Source: Asparagopsis taxiformis (taxonomy: Eukaryota; Rhodophyta; Florideophyceae; Bonnemaisoniales; Bonnemaisoniaceae). From it: a DNA stretch of 64,000 nt. Positions within the stretch are counted from its first letter, which is position 1. Each line of letters begins with the position of its first letter. Of this stretch, positions 23,948 to 34,439 are shown in pieces. A program made the translations under genes and the position numbers. Where the stretch lies: the NCBI GenBank assembly GCA_030407315.1, contig JALQPE010001932.1, positions 1 to 64,000 on the forward strand, in the 5' to 3' direction. Below the pieces are notes generated by a model that saw nothing but the letters and a program-made list of their open reading frames with translations, searched no databases and was not told the DNA's origin.

Positions 23948-24310
23948 CACTACGGTGTTGGGAATGAAAAAAGACAGTAAATTTACTGTCTGAGACAGTA
24001 AAAATTACTGTCTGGCCAAGACAGTGCGCGGAGACAGTAAAATTTACTGTCTGGAAATTTCAGAATACTGCTGCAGCAGTAAACTGGCACGAAATCTGGA
24101 CAGTACCAAAAACAGTAAAATTTACTGTCCAGAACAGTAAATTTTACTGTCCGGAAGTGTTGCCGCCAGACAGTATGTGCAGACAGTACATTTTACTGTC
24201 TGAGACAATACATTGTACTGTATTACTGCACTGTCTGGGGAAATCTGTAGACAGTAGTGTAGATAGCAAATTGTATTGTCTGCGGGTAGTACCGTGCATT
24301 GTTTGACAAC
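23948..24310 (+). repeat. CACTA-type terminus with GACAGTAAATTTACTGTC subterminal repeats
   Basis: The sequence changes abruptly from Gypsy integrase to CACTACGGTGTTGGGAATGA, followed by a dense array built on the palindrome GACAGTAAATTTACTGTC and variants of it, fading by about 24,310. CACTA at the tip plus subterminal repeats is the CACTA-superfamily terminal structure. I found no matching inverted tip (CACCGTAGTG) in the rest of the window, so the other end is outside the window or lost. The target duplication cannot be checked. Confidence 0.65.
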
Positions 24311-24853
24311 ACTGTCTGGTGGAGTGGACTTAGAGGAAATATGGAGCATAGTGTTGGTGTGAAGGTAAATATTGGAATGGTGTGTGGTATACGACTATAT
24401 TAATTGTGATGGTGCTTTACAGATAGTTGGGTGCGGGGAAGCTAGATACTGAATAGGACGTTGTAGAAAGGAAGATTGGGAGAACAGAACATATCTGGTT
24501 TGTCTCACCGTAAGGAGAGAATGTACAGAGTAGCTATAATATGTTGAGTTTAGCATTTCAAATTATACCTATCTATCTTTGCATTGAAAGTGTCTAGTAG
24601 GAGACGTCAGTCTGGTAGCGAGGTGTGGTATGCACAGGACGTGGGTGGTGGCAAAGGAAAGAATACGCACCATCCACCACTAAATTATGAAAAATAACCG
24701 TTACGGAGCACTGAGAAGCATTATTATTATGTGGAGTAGACCAGGATGGATGCATCCACTGAAATGATATTTGCTACAACACTGCTGTACTAAGCGTGAC
24801 ATCCTTCCTTCAAAGCAATTCTCCTTTTAGCAAACTCCAATTGCAAGGTCAAG
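24311..24853. other. Upstream region of the coiled-coil gene; no gene
   Basis: I see no ORF, RNA gene or strong repeat. It lies between the CACTA-type array and the ATG at 24,854 and is presumably the promoter region. Confidence 0.4.
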
Positions 24854-25389
24854 ATGAATCCCGAAACCTCCGTAAGCATCGCCGCATTTTCCGAAATAAC
24901 GCGTGAGGGCTTTTCGAACATCACTGCAGAGTTGAAAGCCCTGAGTGATAAAATGGATGCCGTCGAGAAGAGCACCATTCAATTACGCGAGACTCTCGGA
25001 AATGTCGCCAAGACTGTCTCCATGCTAAACACCGATATGCAGGAGGTCAAGAGCATCGTCGATGGGCTTCTGAGCCAGGGACAAGGACATCCGAAGAAGA
25101 TCGCCTCCGAGAAGGACAGGGAACGTCTCCGCATTGCGCAGGATGCGGAGAAATCGTTCACGTTCGAAATGGTGTGTGCTGTGCTGTGTGCTGTTGTTCC
25201 AACGTACACGAAGGCAATGGTGGATAAGAGGGATAGGCATTTCAACGGATGCCAGCTAATCAATACGCTGATGTTCGCCAGGCAGAGCAATGAGCGAAAG
25301 GATGTGTTCAATAGGACGCTTGCCGGTCGGAACCACATTGAATTGCGCTGCCAAGTTGTGACCTCTTTAATCAAGAATACGTGTCAAAA

Positions 25390-25799
25390 TGTTGATGTGG
25401 GCACCTCAGAATGGCTTATGGTTTCAGCTGGATTCCAAGTGTGAGTACTATTGAAATTTGATACAATATGGATTATTGATTACTTGCATTGTTGTGCCTG
25501 TAGCGAAGGATCTAGTGGACTATGTGAAATCTAACCCGTAGACTTTGTTCAGGGCAATGAGCTGGTGATTTTACCATTTTGGTCGAATCGGGATTGACAC
25601 GTGGATACCGATCCGGATTCGGGCCATCTAGGGTTACGCCGTCGTGTATGCGGCGCGCTGCAGGTTGGAACTCTGAAAATCGGAAATTGTAAATTCCAGT
25701 AGTATAAGTAGTGGTGTTGCGAGGCGATCCGATAGTAAACCAAGTCAAGCGACATCTTTCCTTCTCTTCTCAACCTCTCCAACTGTCTCAACCTTCACA
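25390..25799 (+). repeat. 5' LTR of Copia element 3
   Basis: Begins TGTTGATGTGGGC and ends CTTCACA. It is 410 bp long, with TG/CA termini. Confidence 0.95.
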
Positions 25800-25813
25800 G
25801 GTTATGGGCCCAG
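25800..25813 (+). other. Primer-binding site matching the anticodon arm of initiator Met tRNA
   Basis: GGTTATGGGCCCAG directly follows the LTR. Its complement CTGGGCCCATAACC is the anticodon stem-loop region (CAT anticodon) of eukaryotic initiator tRNA. As in Drosophila copia, priming would use a half-tRNA fragment and not the CCA end. The same 14 bases adjoin the LTRs at 53,438 and 63,477. Confidence 0.85.
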
Positions 25814-26596
25814 AGGATCAACTATAGCAGATTCAATCGCTTCCTGCTTCGGTCTCAGTTCTCAGTTTTTGTTGCTCGTGTTGCTCTGTCGCAGTGTCCG
25901 GTCTCTGTTTGTCTCAGTTTTGTCTCAGTCTGTCTCTGTTGTCCGTGATTGTCCCTATCGATCGTGTTGATCTTGTCTCTGTGTCACTACCTCGGTTCGT
26001 CTCCGCACGAATTCAGTTCCGCCAGTCTTCGTGTGGCCCGCCCGTGTGTGTTTGTCGTCTCCGGTGCAAGTAACTTCGGTTCTTCACCGGTCCGCCAGTG
26101 ACTTTGTTGACCTTGTGATTGACTGTCCCAGTATCCCAGAGCAGACTGAGTGAGTGTCCGAGTGTTCCTGACCCTTCCGTGTTCTCGTAGAGTTCACGTG
26201 CCGCGCACCCTTCCTGCAAGAGTCTAGCTTGGATTTACTGGTGAAAGCTTATGCTCAGTAACCTCCTTGGGACGACTCGTAAGGATTATATGCGCTTGTG
26301 TCTGTGTGCGCACGACCAAGTGAGGCAGCTGTAGTCGCATCTCGCCGGGAGAGTGCGTTCCCGGGGTCACAGAGTCCGACTCTGAGGGGGTGTCCTTATT
26401 TCCCCGATACCAGAACCAACCCAACTCTCTGCTTCTATTGGTGTCGAGACATCTCCACCACCACATCACCATCCCAAAATTTTGAACGTCGAGACTATCT
26501 CCGTTCGAGTCGATTCACTGCTTTTACAATCGAATTGTTTGCCTCCGCTCACGTGCTTTTCGTTTCATCTGCACCCTGCTCCTCTACTTTGGCACA

Positions 26597-29500
26597 ATGT
26601 CCGACACCGACAATGACGTTGGAACCTCTGGCTCCATCAAACTTCCCCGCTTTCACGGTCGTCGTGATGAGGACTATGGCTTGTGGCGTCTTCGCCTCCG
26701 TGCTGCATGTCGTGTCAAGGGTGTCTGGTCTGTTGTTGACCCCAATGCTGCCTCTTCTGCAAGCTCCGCTTCCACTGCCGACTCCATCATCGACGCTTCC
26801 AAACGTCTCTCGAAGCGCGAAAAGGCCTCTGGAATCATCATTACCGCCCTCGGCGACTCTCCTCTTCGCGTTGTCATTGATGCCGACGATGATCCAGCTC
26901 GCATGCTTCAGCTTTTGGATGCCCGGTATGCTTCCAGTCGCACTGTCTCTCGCATCGCAGTGCAAACACAGCTGTTTCGTATGAGGTATTCTGGCCAAGA
27001 CATGGCCGCGTATGTTGACCAGTACACATCTCTGTTTGCTCAACTGGAACGCATGGGTAAGGGCGCTGGCATTCCGGAGGCTCACAAGGCACCGATGCTG
27101 CTTGCGTCTATCGATCCTTCGAGTGAATTGGAAGTCACTGCTGCCGCATTGCGCACTAAGGACGTCGAAGAGCTCACCTGGGACTATGTTGCTACCACCC
27201 TCATCGATGAGTACAACGCAAAAAATCTCAATATGGCCGAGTCCAAACGTCGCCGCCGAAAGAAGAGAGCTGGCATTGCTAAATCAAACCAGCAAGCTCA
27301 TCTTTCTCATCTCTCCGACTCCGACTCTGACGTTCCATCCGATCTCCGGGGTGCCGCCAAAGCATTTGCTGCTGCTCTCAACGTCTCCAAATCATCCTCA
27401 TCAAAGCGCAATGCCGTTCGCTGCGACTTCTGTGAGCGTCCTGGACACACACAAGACCGCTGCTACATCAACCCCCACAATCCAAACAACCATCTTTCTC
27501 CTGATATCATGAAGAAAATCATTGCATCTTCATCAGACACAAAACATGACACCTCTCTTGTCAGTGTTGAGAAGAAGGTGAACAAATCCGGGAAGGTTGA
27601 AATTGCTGCAGTCAGTGTGGAACGAACAACAGTGAAGCCGCCATGCGACAATCGGTGCTATGCAGACTCCGGAGCAACCACCCATGTGTGCCACTCATTG
27701 TCTGTATTCGTCCCTGGCTCCATCACATCATGTGAGCCTCGCACAATCAAGCTCGCGGACAACTCCTCTGTCACTGCTACACAGTCTGGAGATGTTCTGA
27801 TACCGTTCGAGCATGTCAACTTGCGTCTCTCTGATGTACTATTGGTGCCGGGTCTCGGATACAATCTTGTGTCAGTTGGTCAAATGTGTGACAAAGGAGT
27901 CAATTAATCTTTCGACTCTGGTCATGTGCATCTCTCTTGAGCATCGGATGGAATGGAAATCGGGAGTGGTCACCGTGACAGACAGTCCGGGTTGTACGTT
28001 TTACCACAACCGGAGGAGGCTGCACCCATTTCTGGAACTGCCCTTGTCTTGTCTACTGCTTCCGAAACGGAGTTATGGCACAGGAGACTCGCACATGTCA
28101 ACTTCCGAGACCTGTCTGATGTGCACAAACACACGACTGATGTTCCACAATTGCAGCCTTCCAGCGATGTATGTCGGGCGTGCCGTCTTGGCAAAGCACA
28201 CAAACTTCCGTTCACCAGCCACTTTGCTACCAGCTCCAGCGTCGGGGACATCCTCCACTCGGACATCATTGGTCCTCTTCCGCTATCGTTCCCCGATGGT
28301 CACCGCTATGCAGCCTCGTTTCTGGATGATCATTCACGGTTTCTGTTCTTCGGAATGATGCAGTGCAAAAGCGATATAGCCGATGTGTACACGGGAGTTT
28401 GCAACCAACTGGGAAATGCAGGTTTCAACGTGGGTCGTGTGCATTGGGATTGTGCAAAGGAGTATGTGAGTTTGCAAGATGCCTTCCGGGGGGAGGGAGT
28501 GGAAAAGACATTCTCTCCACCATACACTCCTGAGCACAATGGAATTGCCGAGCGTGTCAATCGCACCGTTATTGAGGCGTCCAGGTCTCTGCTCATCCAG
28601 GCTAATCTCCCGAGTTCATTGTGGCCGTTTGCTCTGAAACACGTTGTGTACGTCCACAACCGCATCCCACACTCTGCCATTAAGTCGACTGCATTCGAGG
28701 TTGTTCATGGTACAAAACCATCACTGAAGGATATCAGAGTGTTTGGATGCTCGGCATACGTGCTACGTCTTCCGCGAGGATCGAAGTTTGAGCCTCGAGC
28801 GGTGGAAGGTGTCCTTCTGGAGTGTCTGCCACACGGGATCTACAGAGTGTTGGTGATTCAGGACTCGTCTGCAAACATTATTGAGTCTCGCCATGTCACC
28901 TTTGACGAGAATCGCTTCCCTGGAGCACCTGACCTTGAGCACTGCATGTCTGACGAAGCCGATTCAGACTCGGATGTATCCAGTGACACTGTTTCGGATG
29001 TTGGCATATCATTTGACGATGGTACCCAGGACACTAGGAACCCTCCCGTCACAGATCAGGACTCCAGCTCGCACAAATCTATTGGCAAAGATTCATTCAC
29101 CAGCGATGAAGATGAGTGGGATGACGCAGCTTCCAATGATGATGATGCACGTGGTGATGGTGCTACCGAACTTACGCAAAACAACGATACTCTGGGTGAT
29201 GGAGATGGTTCACAAAGGCGTTACCCGGTCCGAGAGCGTAAACGCCCTCAGGCGTGGTTCATGCTAACCTCTGCTCAACGTGATGGTGCAATCGAGGTCA
29301 CTACTAGCGATGAACCAACCCTTCGAGAGGCAATGAACGCCACTCCTTCCGAGTGTGACTTGTGGAAGCAGGCCATTGATGACGAGTTCAAGTCATTGAA
29401 ATCCAAGTGCACATGGACTCGAGACGACTCACCGGGTGCACAGCCGCTACCTACTCATATTGTTCTCAAGGTGAAACGCAACTCGGATGGTACAGTGGAT

Positions 29501-30886
29501 CGGTTCAAAGCACGCATCGTTGCTGGTGGTAACTTCCAGACCTTTGGCACAGACTACATGGAAACGTATGCCCCTGTGGTGTCCTTCAGCCTCGTTCGCA
29601 CATTCCTCTACATTGCTATCATGCTGCAACTCTATGTGGCACAGCTGGATGTGAAAACAGCTTTCCTCAATGGAGACCTGGACGAGGATGTGTGGGTAAT
29701 GTCTCCTCGCGGAGTACCCGGTGTGCGGTGTGAGAGCTATCGTCTGCTCAAAGCACTTTATGGTCTGAAGCAAGCTCACCTTGCGTGGCACAAACGTCTG
29801 TACAGTGACTTGGAGATGCTCGGATTCACAGAACTTCCCAGTGCCCCATGCGTGTTTGTCAGGGCATTATCACCCGGAAAATGCTTTGTCCTGGTATACG
29901 TGGATGACTTGATTGTGATGAGCACTTCAGAACGTGAGTTGGGCACAGCGGTGAACTGCCTCAAGGAGTTGTACGAAGTTCGAGTGAGTGACAACGCCGA
30001 CTTCTTCCTTGGAGTTCAGCTTGAGTGGAAACGTGGAACGGATGGCCAATCTCAGTTGTTGCGTCTGTCTCAGCCCTTGTACACCCGAAGCGTCCTTCGC
30101 CGATTCGGAATGTGCGGGTCTAGACCGGCAATCACTCCAATGGTTGAATCGTTCTTCACTGGTTTGGCTTCGGAGGAGGATAAAAGTGCTGTCTCGGCTG
30201 AGCTCTACCAGCAGATGATTGGATCCCTGCTCTACCTTGCTCTCCGCACTCGACCGGACATTCTTGCACCCGTCCTCATCCTAGCTCGTTTCCAAAAGGC
30301 CCCCACTGCATATTGCCATCGTGGCGTTAAACGTGTTCTTCGGTACCTCAACGGAACAACTGACCTTGTGATATGTTACTCGGCTTCGGGTCTCGCAATG
30401 ATAGCTCACGTTGACTCTGACTATGCCGGAGACACCATGGACCGCAAATCAATGTCTGGGTACCTTGTGAAAATCGGAGGAGCTTTGGTCATCTGGGGTG
30501 CTAAGAAGCAGAATGCTGTGTCCTTGTCCACATGTGAGGCTGAGCACCATGCAATGCCTCTGGCTGCAACGGAACTTGTTTGGCTAAAAAGGGTGCTGTG
30601 TGAAGCTGGAGTGGTGGATTCGACGAGCCCAATTGTACTAAAGTCTGACAATCAGTCTGCAATTGCTTGGGCAACAGGTGAACGCTGCGCCTCTGGACGT
30701 GCCAAGCACATTGATGTTCGCATTCACTACATTCGTGACTTGGTGCAGCAGCGCGTTCTGGAAGTCGAATACATTGCCTCTGGAGACAATGATGCTGATA
30801 TGCTGACGAAGCCGCTTGGACGTATTGCTCTGAGGAACGTATGCGGTCGAATTGGACTTGGAAGTACAGCTGCGGAGGAGTGTTGA
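26597..30886 (+). pseudogene. gag-pol: Copia element 3 gag-pol with two in-frame stops
   Basis: The ATG at 26,597 opens Gag, with a CCHC-like knuckle (CDFCERPGHTQDRC), followed by protease (CYADSGATTHV). The frame then meets TAA at 27,905-27,907 and TGA at 27,938-27,940 and continues in the same frame to 30,886. This second part has integrase (WHRRLAHVNF; CRACRLGKAH; SDIIGPLP; TPEHNGIAERVNR), reverse transcriptase (TAFLNGDL; YVDDLIVM) and RNase H (DSDYAGDTMDRKSMSGYL; KHIDVRIHYI). Integrase before RT is the Copia order. The two stops lie in the protease-integrase linker and would block Pol unless read through. The 3' end reaches the start of the 3' LTR. Confidence 0.9.
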
Positions 30887-31292
30887 TGTGGGCACCTCAG
30901 AATGGCTTATGGTTTCCAGCTGGATTCCAAGTGTGAGTACTATTGAAATTTGATACAATATGGATTATTGATTACTTGCATTGTTGTGCCTGTAGCGAAG
31001 GATCTAGTGGACTATGTGAAATCTAACCCCGTAGACTTTGTTCAGGGCAATGAGCTGGTGATTTTACCATTTTGGTCGAATCGGGATTGACACGTGGATA
31101 CCGATCCGGATTCGGGCCATCTAGGGTTACGCCGTCGTGTATGCGGCGCGCTGCAGGTTGGAACTCTGAAAATCGGAAATTGTAAATTCCAGTAGTATAA
31201 GTAGTGGTGTTGCGAGGCGATCCGATAGTAAACCAAGTCAAGCGACATCTTTCCTTCTCTTCTCAACCTCTCCAACTGTCTCAACCTTCACA
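30881..31292 (+). repeat. 3' LTR of Copia element 3
   Basis: 412 bp, nearly identical to the 5' LTR. The visible differences are single-base indels, for example GTTTCC versus GTTTC near the start. Confidence 0.95.
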
Positions 31293-32564
31293 CAAAACAA
31301 TTCTTTCCGAGAGGGAGGAGACCGTTCCAGCTCCAATGGAACGTCGGAAGGTATCGAACGGTGGAGGGCGCGGGGGTATGTGACTACCGGGACCATTGAG
31401 GAGACAATTCGCGGAACGGACTCTGCTCGCATGGATGGAATGCATGGGACGTCCGAGGGAAGTGATGGGGCCGCTCGAAAGCAGAAGCGAAGAAAGGTTG
31501 GTGACAATGGGCCGTTGCACAGAAAGGAGGTAGGCATCACTGTGACGAAATCGGCACTGACGGCAGTGACCGGGTTTATGAACAAGTCCAGAGATCATGT
31601 GCGAAACCGGTTCATCCGAGATCTTGGATTAGTTCTATACAGTGGGTTTCAAGGTTCAGTCCGAATGGAGCATCATTTGCACGACGGTGGGCTGGACATT
31701 GAGTCAGTTCCAAGTCTGTACTCGGCGCAGAGGAAAATGAATGCAGCGGAGCGTGCAGCAATGGATGACAAGAATATGAAGATTCTTCGCGACTTCATTG
31801 CGTTGCGGAAAGAAATGCTATTCAAAGTCGAGTACGAAGTTCAAATAATTGGAGAACCGGACAAGAGGTTTTTGACTAGGAGGATCAATTTAGTAGAGGT
31901 TGCAATGAACTTTGCAGTCGCCTACACGCAATGTTCTGATAAGAACATGTTCCTGCGACTTTCAGAATACTCCTTGCAATTCATCTACATACTTGCATAT
32001 GGGTTCCGAACGATTTTGAAATTTCAAAGTGGAACAGAGGTGGAAGGAGCGCAAATCCGGGAAATCAATGAAGCGGTGAAACTGCTTCTTCCCGGGGAGC
32101 GGGTGAGTAGTCGGTTCATGAATGAGGAGGTTTTGACTATATCGCGTGATAGATATGAAGAACTGAATGTAGACGATGGGGGGGGAATCAGTGCTGGAGG
32201 AGAGCTTCAGGTCTATGGAAGAAGACGGAGGAGATGCAGAATATGTGAAGGTATTCGTCGATGATGAAATCGAGAATGAAGGGGAGTAGTATCGGATGAA
32301 ACCAGTTTCGGTGTAGTAGACGAAGAATGAAGAAATAAAATTTCTGTTGAGTTGAATTTTGTAATAGATGGAAGTAGATAGATGCGAGACATCAGGAAAC
32401 CAGTCAGACGATAGTGTCAAGTCGAAGGAAAAGCGCAGAGACAGGTAGTGGAATAGTCGAAGTAAGAAGGGGCGAGGGTATCCGTCTTTACTAGAAATTG
32501 ATGGCCACAGGAGCTCTAGAATGGAATACCCAGGAACAGGATAACTACGGATAGGTGTGCTTTA

Positions 32565-33926
32565 TCATTTTTGCTCCGGACTGCAGGTGGCAGGTGGAGG
32601 AGAGGGTGGGTGGGTAGTGTCTGAATCCGCATTGAAGCCAAGACGAGAGATAGCCTCATATCCAATGTCTTCAAGCTCCTGGCATATAGTAGTACTACTG
32701 AAAATACAGCAAGGTAAGCGTAGATGTAGTGTACCAAACGTCTCTGCGGTTGATAGAGGCTGGAAAGTGCTGTAACAAGCTCGGCGCTGAATACGTCTCC
32801 ACAGTAACGAAAACGTTGCTCCATAAGTAACAGTAGCCTTATCACGTAGGTGGAAAGAGTCCACGATGCTAGACTGTGATAGTTGGCTAAGACATAGGGG
32901 ATGTAAAAATGTATTGTTGACATGGTCAAACTCGTAGGAGTCTCTGCAAAGAACTGTCATACGTTGGTCTGGGCTGGACAGGACGTAAGCAGATGAGCCG
33001 ACGAGAAATGCGGAAGAAGGAGCATCATGAGAGCAGTCAACGTCGACTAGATTTCCTAAAATTCGGACAATCGATGAGCTGCCTCCATCGCGTTCCGCCC
33101 TGCTCTTCACCAATATTTTCTGGAACCCGTGTTGCGAGGTACCTATGGAGTCACATAGTGCCTGAAAGGTGGGGAAAATGATGGAAAGATCCGACTCATT
33201 TCCAGAGGGAAAGGTGATGTCCTCAAAGGACGGCTGGAAGAGAACTTCACGATTCTCTTTCGCCTTGCATTGAATGGCAATAGTGCGGAATTGAGCAAGG
33301 GAGCAGTCAGCCTGTACTCTGATTTCTTCTTGCGATGTTTGTCGCATTCCCCTGGAGTGCTCGGATTTTGTCATCCGGAGGGAGAGGGGCTTGTCCGTGT
33401 ACACACCAAGCTTCTGAAACAGAATGCTACATACAGTCAGAGCAGAGGAGGTCATGGAGCTGTTGGAATCGAATGGAGGGGGAAGAGGATGTTTGGCAGC
33501 TGACTCCAGCTTTTCCAATCTTGCCAGCATTTCTGCTATGGTCTTCTTCATTTGATCCGCAGTGCAATCTTGAAGGATGCCGCGGTGGCGGTGGCGAGTG
33601 TGGTCAATGCCGTAGTCCGGGTCTCTCTCTGCTGGGGATGCAGGTGAGTCCATACTGCGAAGCTCACCACTTCGCCACGGGAGAACCCTTCCGGAATCCT
33701 TGTCGACGAGCTCGTTACGATCTGAAATCTTGACTTGAGAAAGGGTAGAGTCGAAACCATATTCAGCTTTGTATTCGAGCAATGCATGGAGGAATGGGTC
33801 TGTTTCAGTCTTGACCTGAGTAATTTCCTTGACGATTGCAGACCACCACACAATTTTTCGTTTCCTCCCAAACGGCCGAAGTTCCCATTGAACTTCTATA
33901 ACGTCGTTTGGAGCGAGAGGAAGCAT
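32565..33926 (-). CDS. Tudor/chromo-like domain protein, function unknown
   Basis: ATG at 33,926; 453 codons. Residues about 8-85 look like a small beta-barrel chromatin-reader domain of the Tudor/Agenet sort: a hydrophobic start (DVIEVQWEL), an aromatic pair (IVWWSAIVKEI), then LLEYKAEYGF and a closing WR. This is a pattern judgement, not a database match. A short helical or coiled segment follows near residue 125 (TIAEMLARLEKLESA). The rest has no motif I recognise and ends in a Pro/Ser-rich tail. It is convergent with the coiled-coil gene and divergent from the ParB-like/methyltransferase/SET gene, with about 510 bp between the two starts that could serve as a shared promoter. It may be a partner in chromatin binding; that is inference. 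Confidence 0.6.
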   Translation of the reverse strand: MLPLAPNDVIEVQWELRPFGRKRKIVWWSAIVKEITQVKTETDPFLHALLEYKAEYGFDSTLSQVKISDRNELVDKDSGRVLPWRSGELRSMDSPASPAERDPDYGIDHTRHRHRGILQDCTADQMKKTIAEMLARLEKLESAAKHPLPPPFDSNSSMTSSALTVCSILFQKLGVYTDKPLSLRMTKSEHSRGMRQTSQEEIRVQADCSLAQFRTIAIQCKAKENREVLFQPSFEDITFPSGNESDLSIIFPTFQALCDSIGTSQHGFQKILVKSRAERDGGSSSIVRILGNLVDVDCSHDAPSSAFLVGSSAYVLSSPDQRMTVLCRDSYEFDHVNNTFLHPLCLSQLSQSSIVDSFHLRDKATVTYGATFSLLWRRIQRRACYSTFQPLSTAETFGTLHLRLPCCIFSSTTICQELEDIGYEAISRLGFNADSDTTHPPSPPPATCSPEQK

Positions 33927-34439
33927 GTTGGGATAGCTATGGGATAGAATTGTTGTATTAGTGAAAGCCTAACCGTTACCTTCTGCTAAAGAGTAGTATA
34001 TACTAGGAGGATTGGAAAGGTCCAGAAGAGATGTTTAGGTGGTGTAGAAATAGAATGGACAATTGACAAAATTGACACGTCAGTGTGGATGATGTCTGCC
34101 ATGAACTGATTGCAGCATAAAATTTGATGTGAATAATCGTTCTAGAAGTGAATGTCGGATGCATACGATTGGACTACAAAGATACGCTTAGAGATGTTAC
34201 GCGGCCCAATAAATTGCATGGAAAAATATTTTGAGTATTACTTTAGTATTACATTGATTATTGAGCTAACAGTCGATGTAGTTATCTTGTAAAGGTTCGG
34301 ACAGGGGTGGAAAGGAAATAGCCACCGAAGTGCTACCACTCGCTGACACTTTGTTTTAAACAACCAACTTCTGCTTTGCGCCACCCTGGTCAAGCAGCAA
34401 CCAACTATCCCTTTCTTAAAAACTCTACCTTTGTTCGCC
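33927..34439. promoter_or_regulatory. Divergent intergenic region, probable bidirectional promoter
   Basis: AT-rich, 513 bp, between two divergent starts. I see no repeat arrays and no RNA gene. Confidence 0.4.

Larger units (their letters stand above)
25390..31292 (+). mobile_element. Copia element 3, complete with target duplication
   Basis: LTRs at 25,390-25,799 and 30,881-31,292, flanked by CAAAA on both sides (25,385-25,389 and 31,293-31,297). The LTRs differ by about two single-base indels, so insertion was recent. Primer-binding site at 25,800, polypurine tract GCGGAGGAG just before the 3' LTR, and one gag-pol region with two in-frame stops. Confidence 0.95.
24854..32264 (+). pseudogene. 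Coiled-coil protein gene split by a Copia insertion
   Basis: The ATG at 24,854 starts a frame with an amphipathic coiled coil (FSNITAELKALSDKMDAVEK and more heptads to about residue 75). It then has a globular part, and is cut at 25,389. Removing the Copia element and one copy of its 5-bp target duplication joins 25,389 to 31,298 in frame, and the frame then stays open to the TGA at 32,264. That gives about 500 codons in total. The second part has a basic stretch (KQKRRKVG) and a Lys/Arg-rich segment near 31,560-31,620 that loosely resembles one in the coiled-coil gene at 57,446-59,729. I do not know its function. It is followed by the Tudor-like gene (convergent) and the ParB-like/methyltransferase/SET gene. 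Confidence 0.7.
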
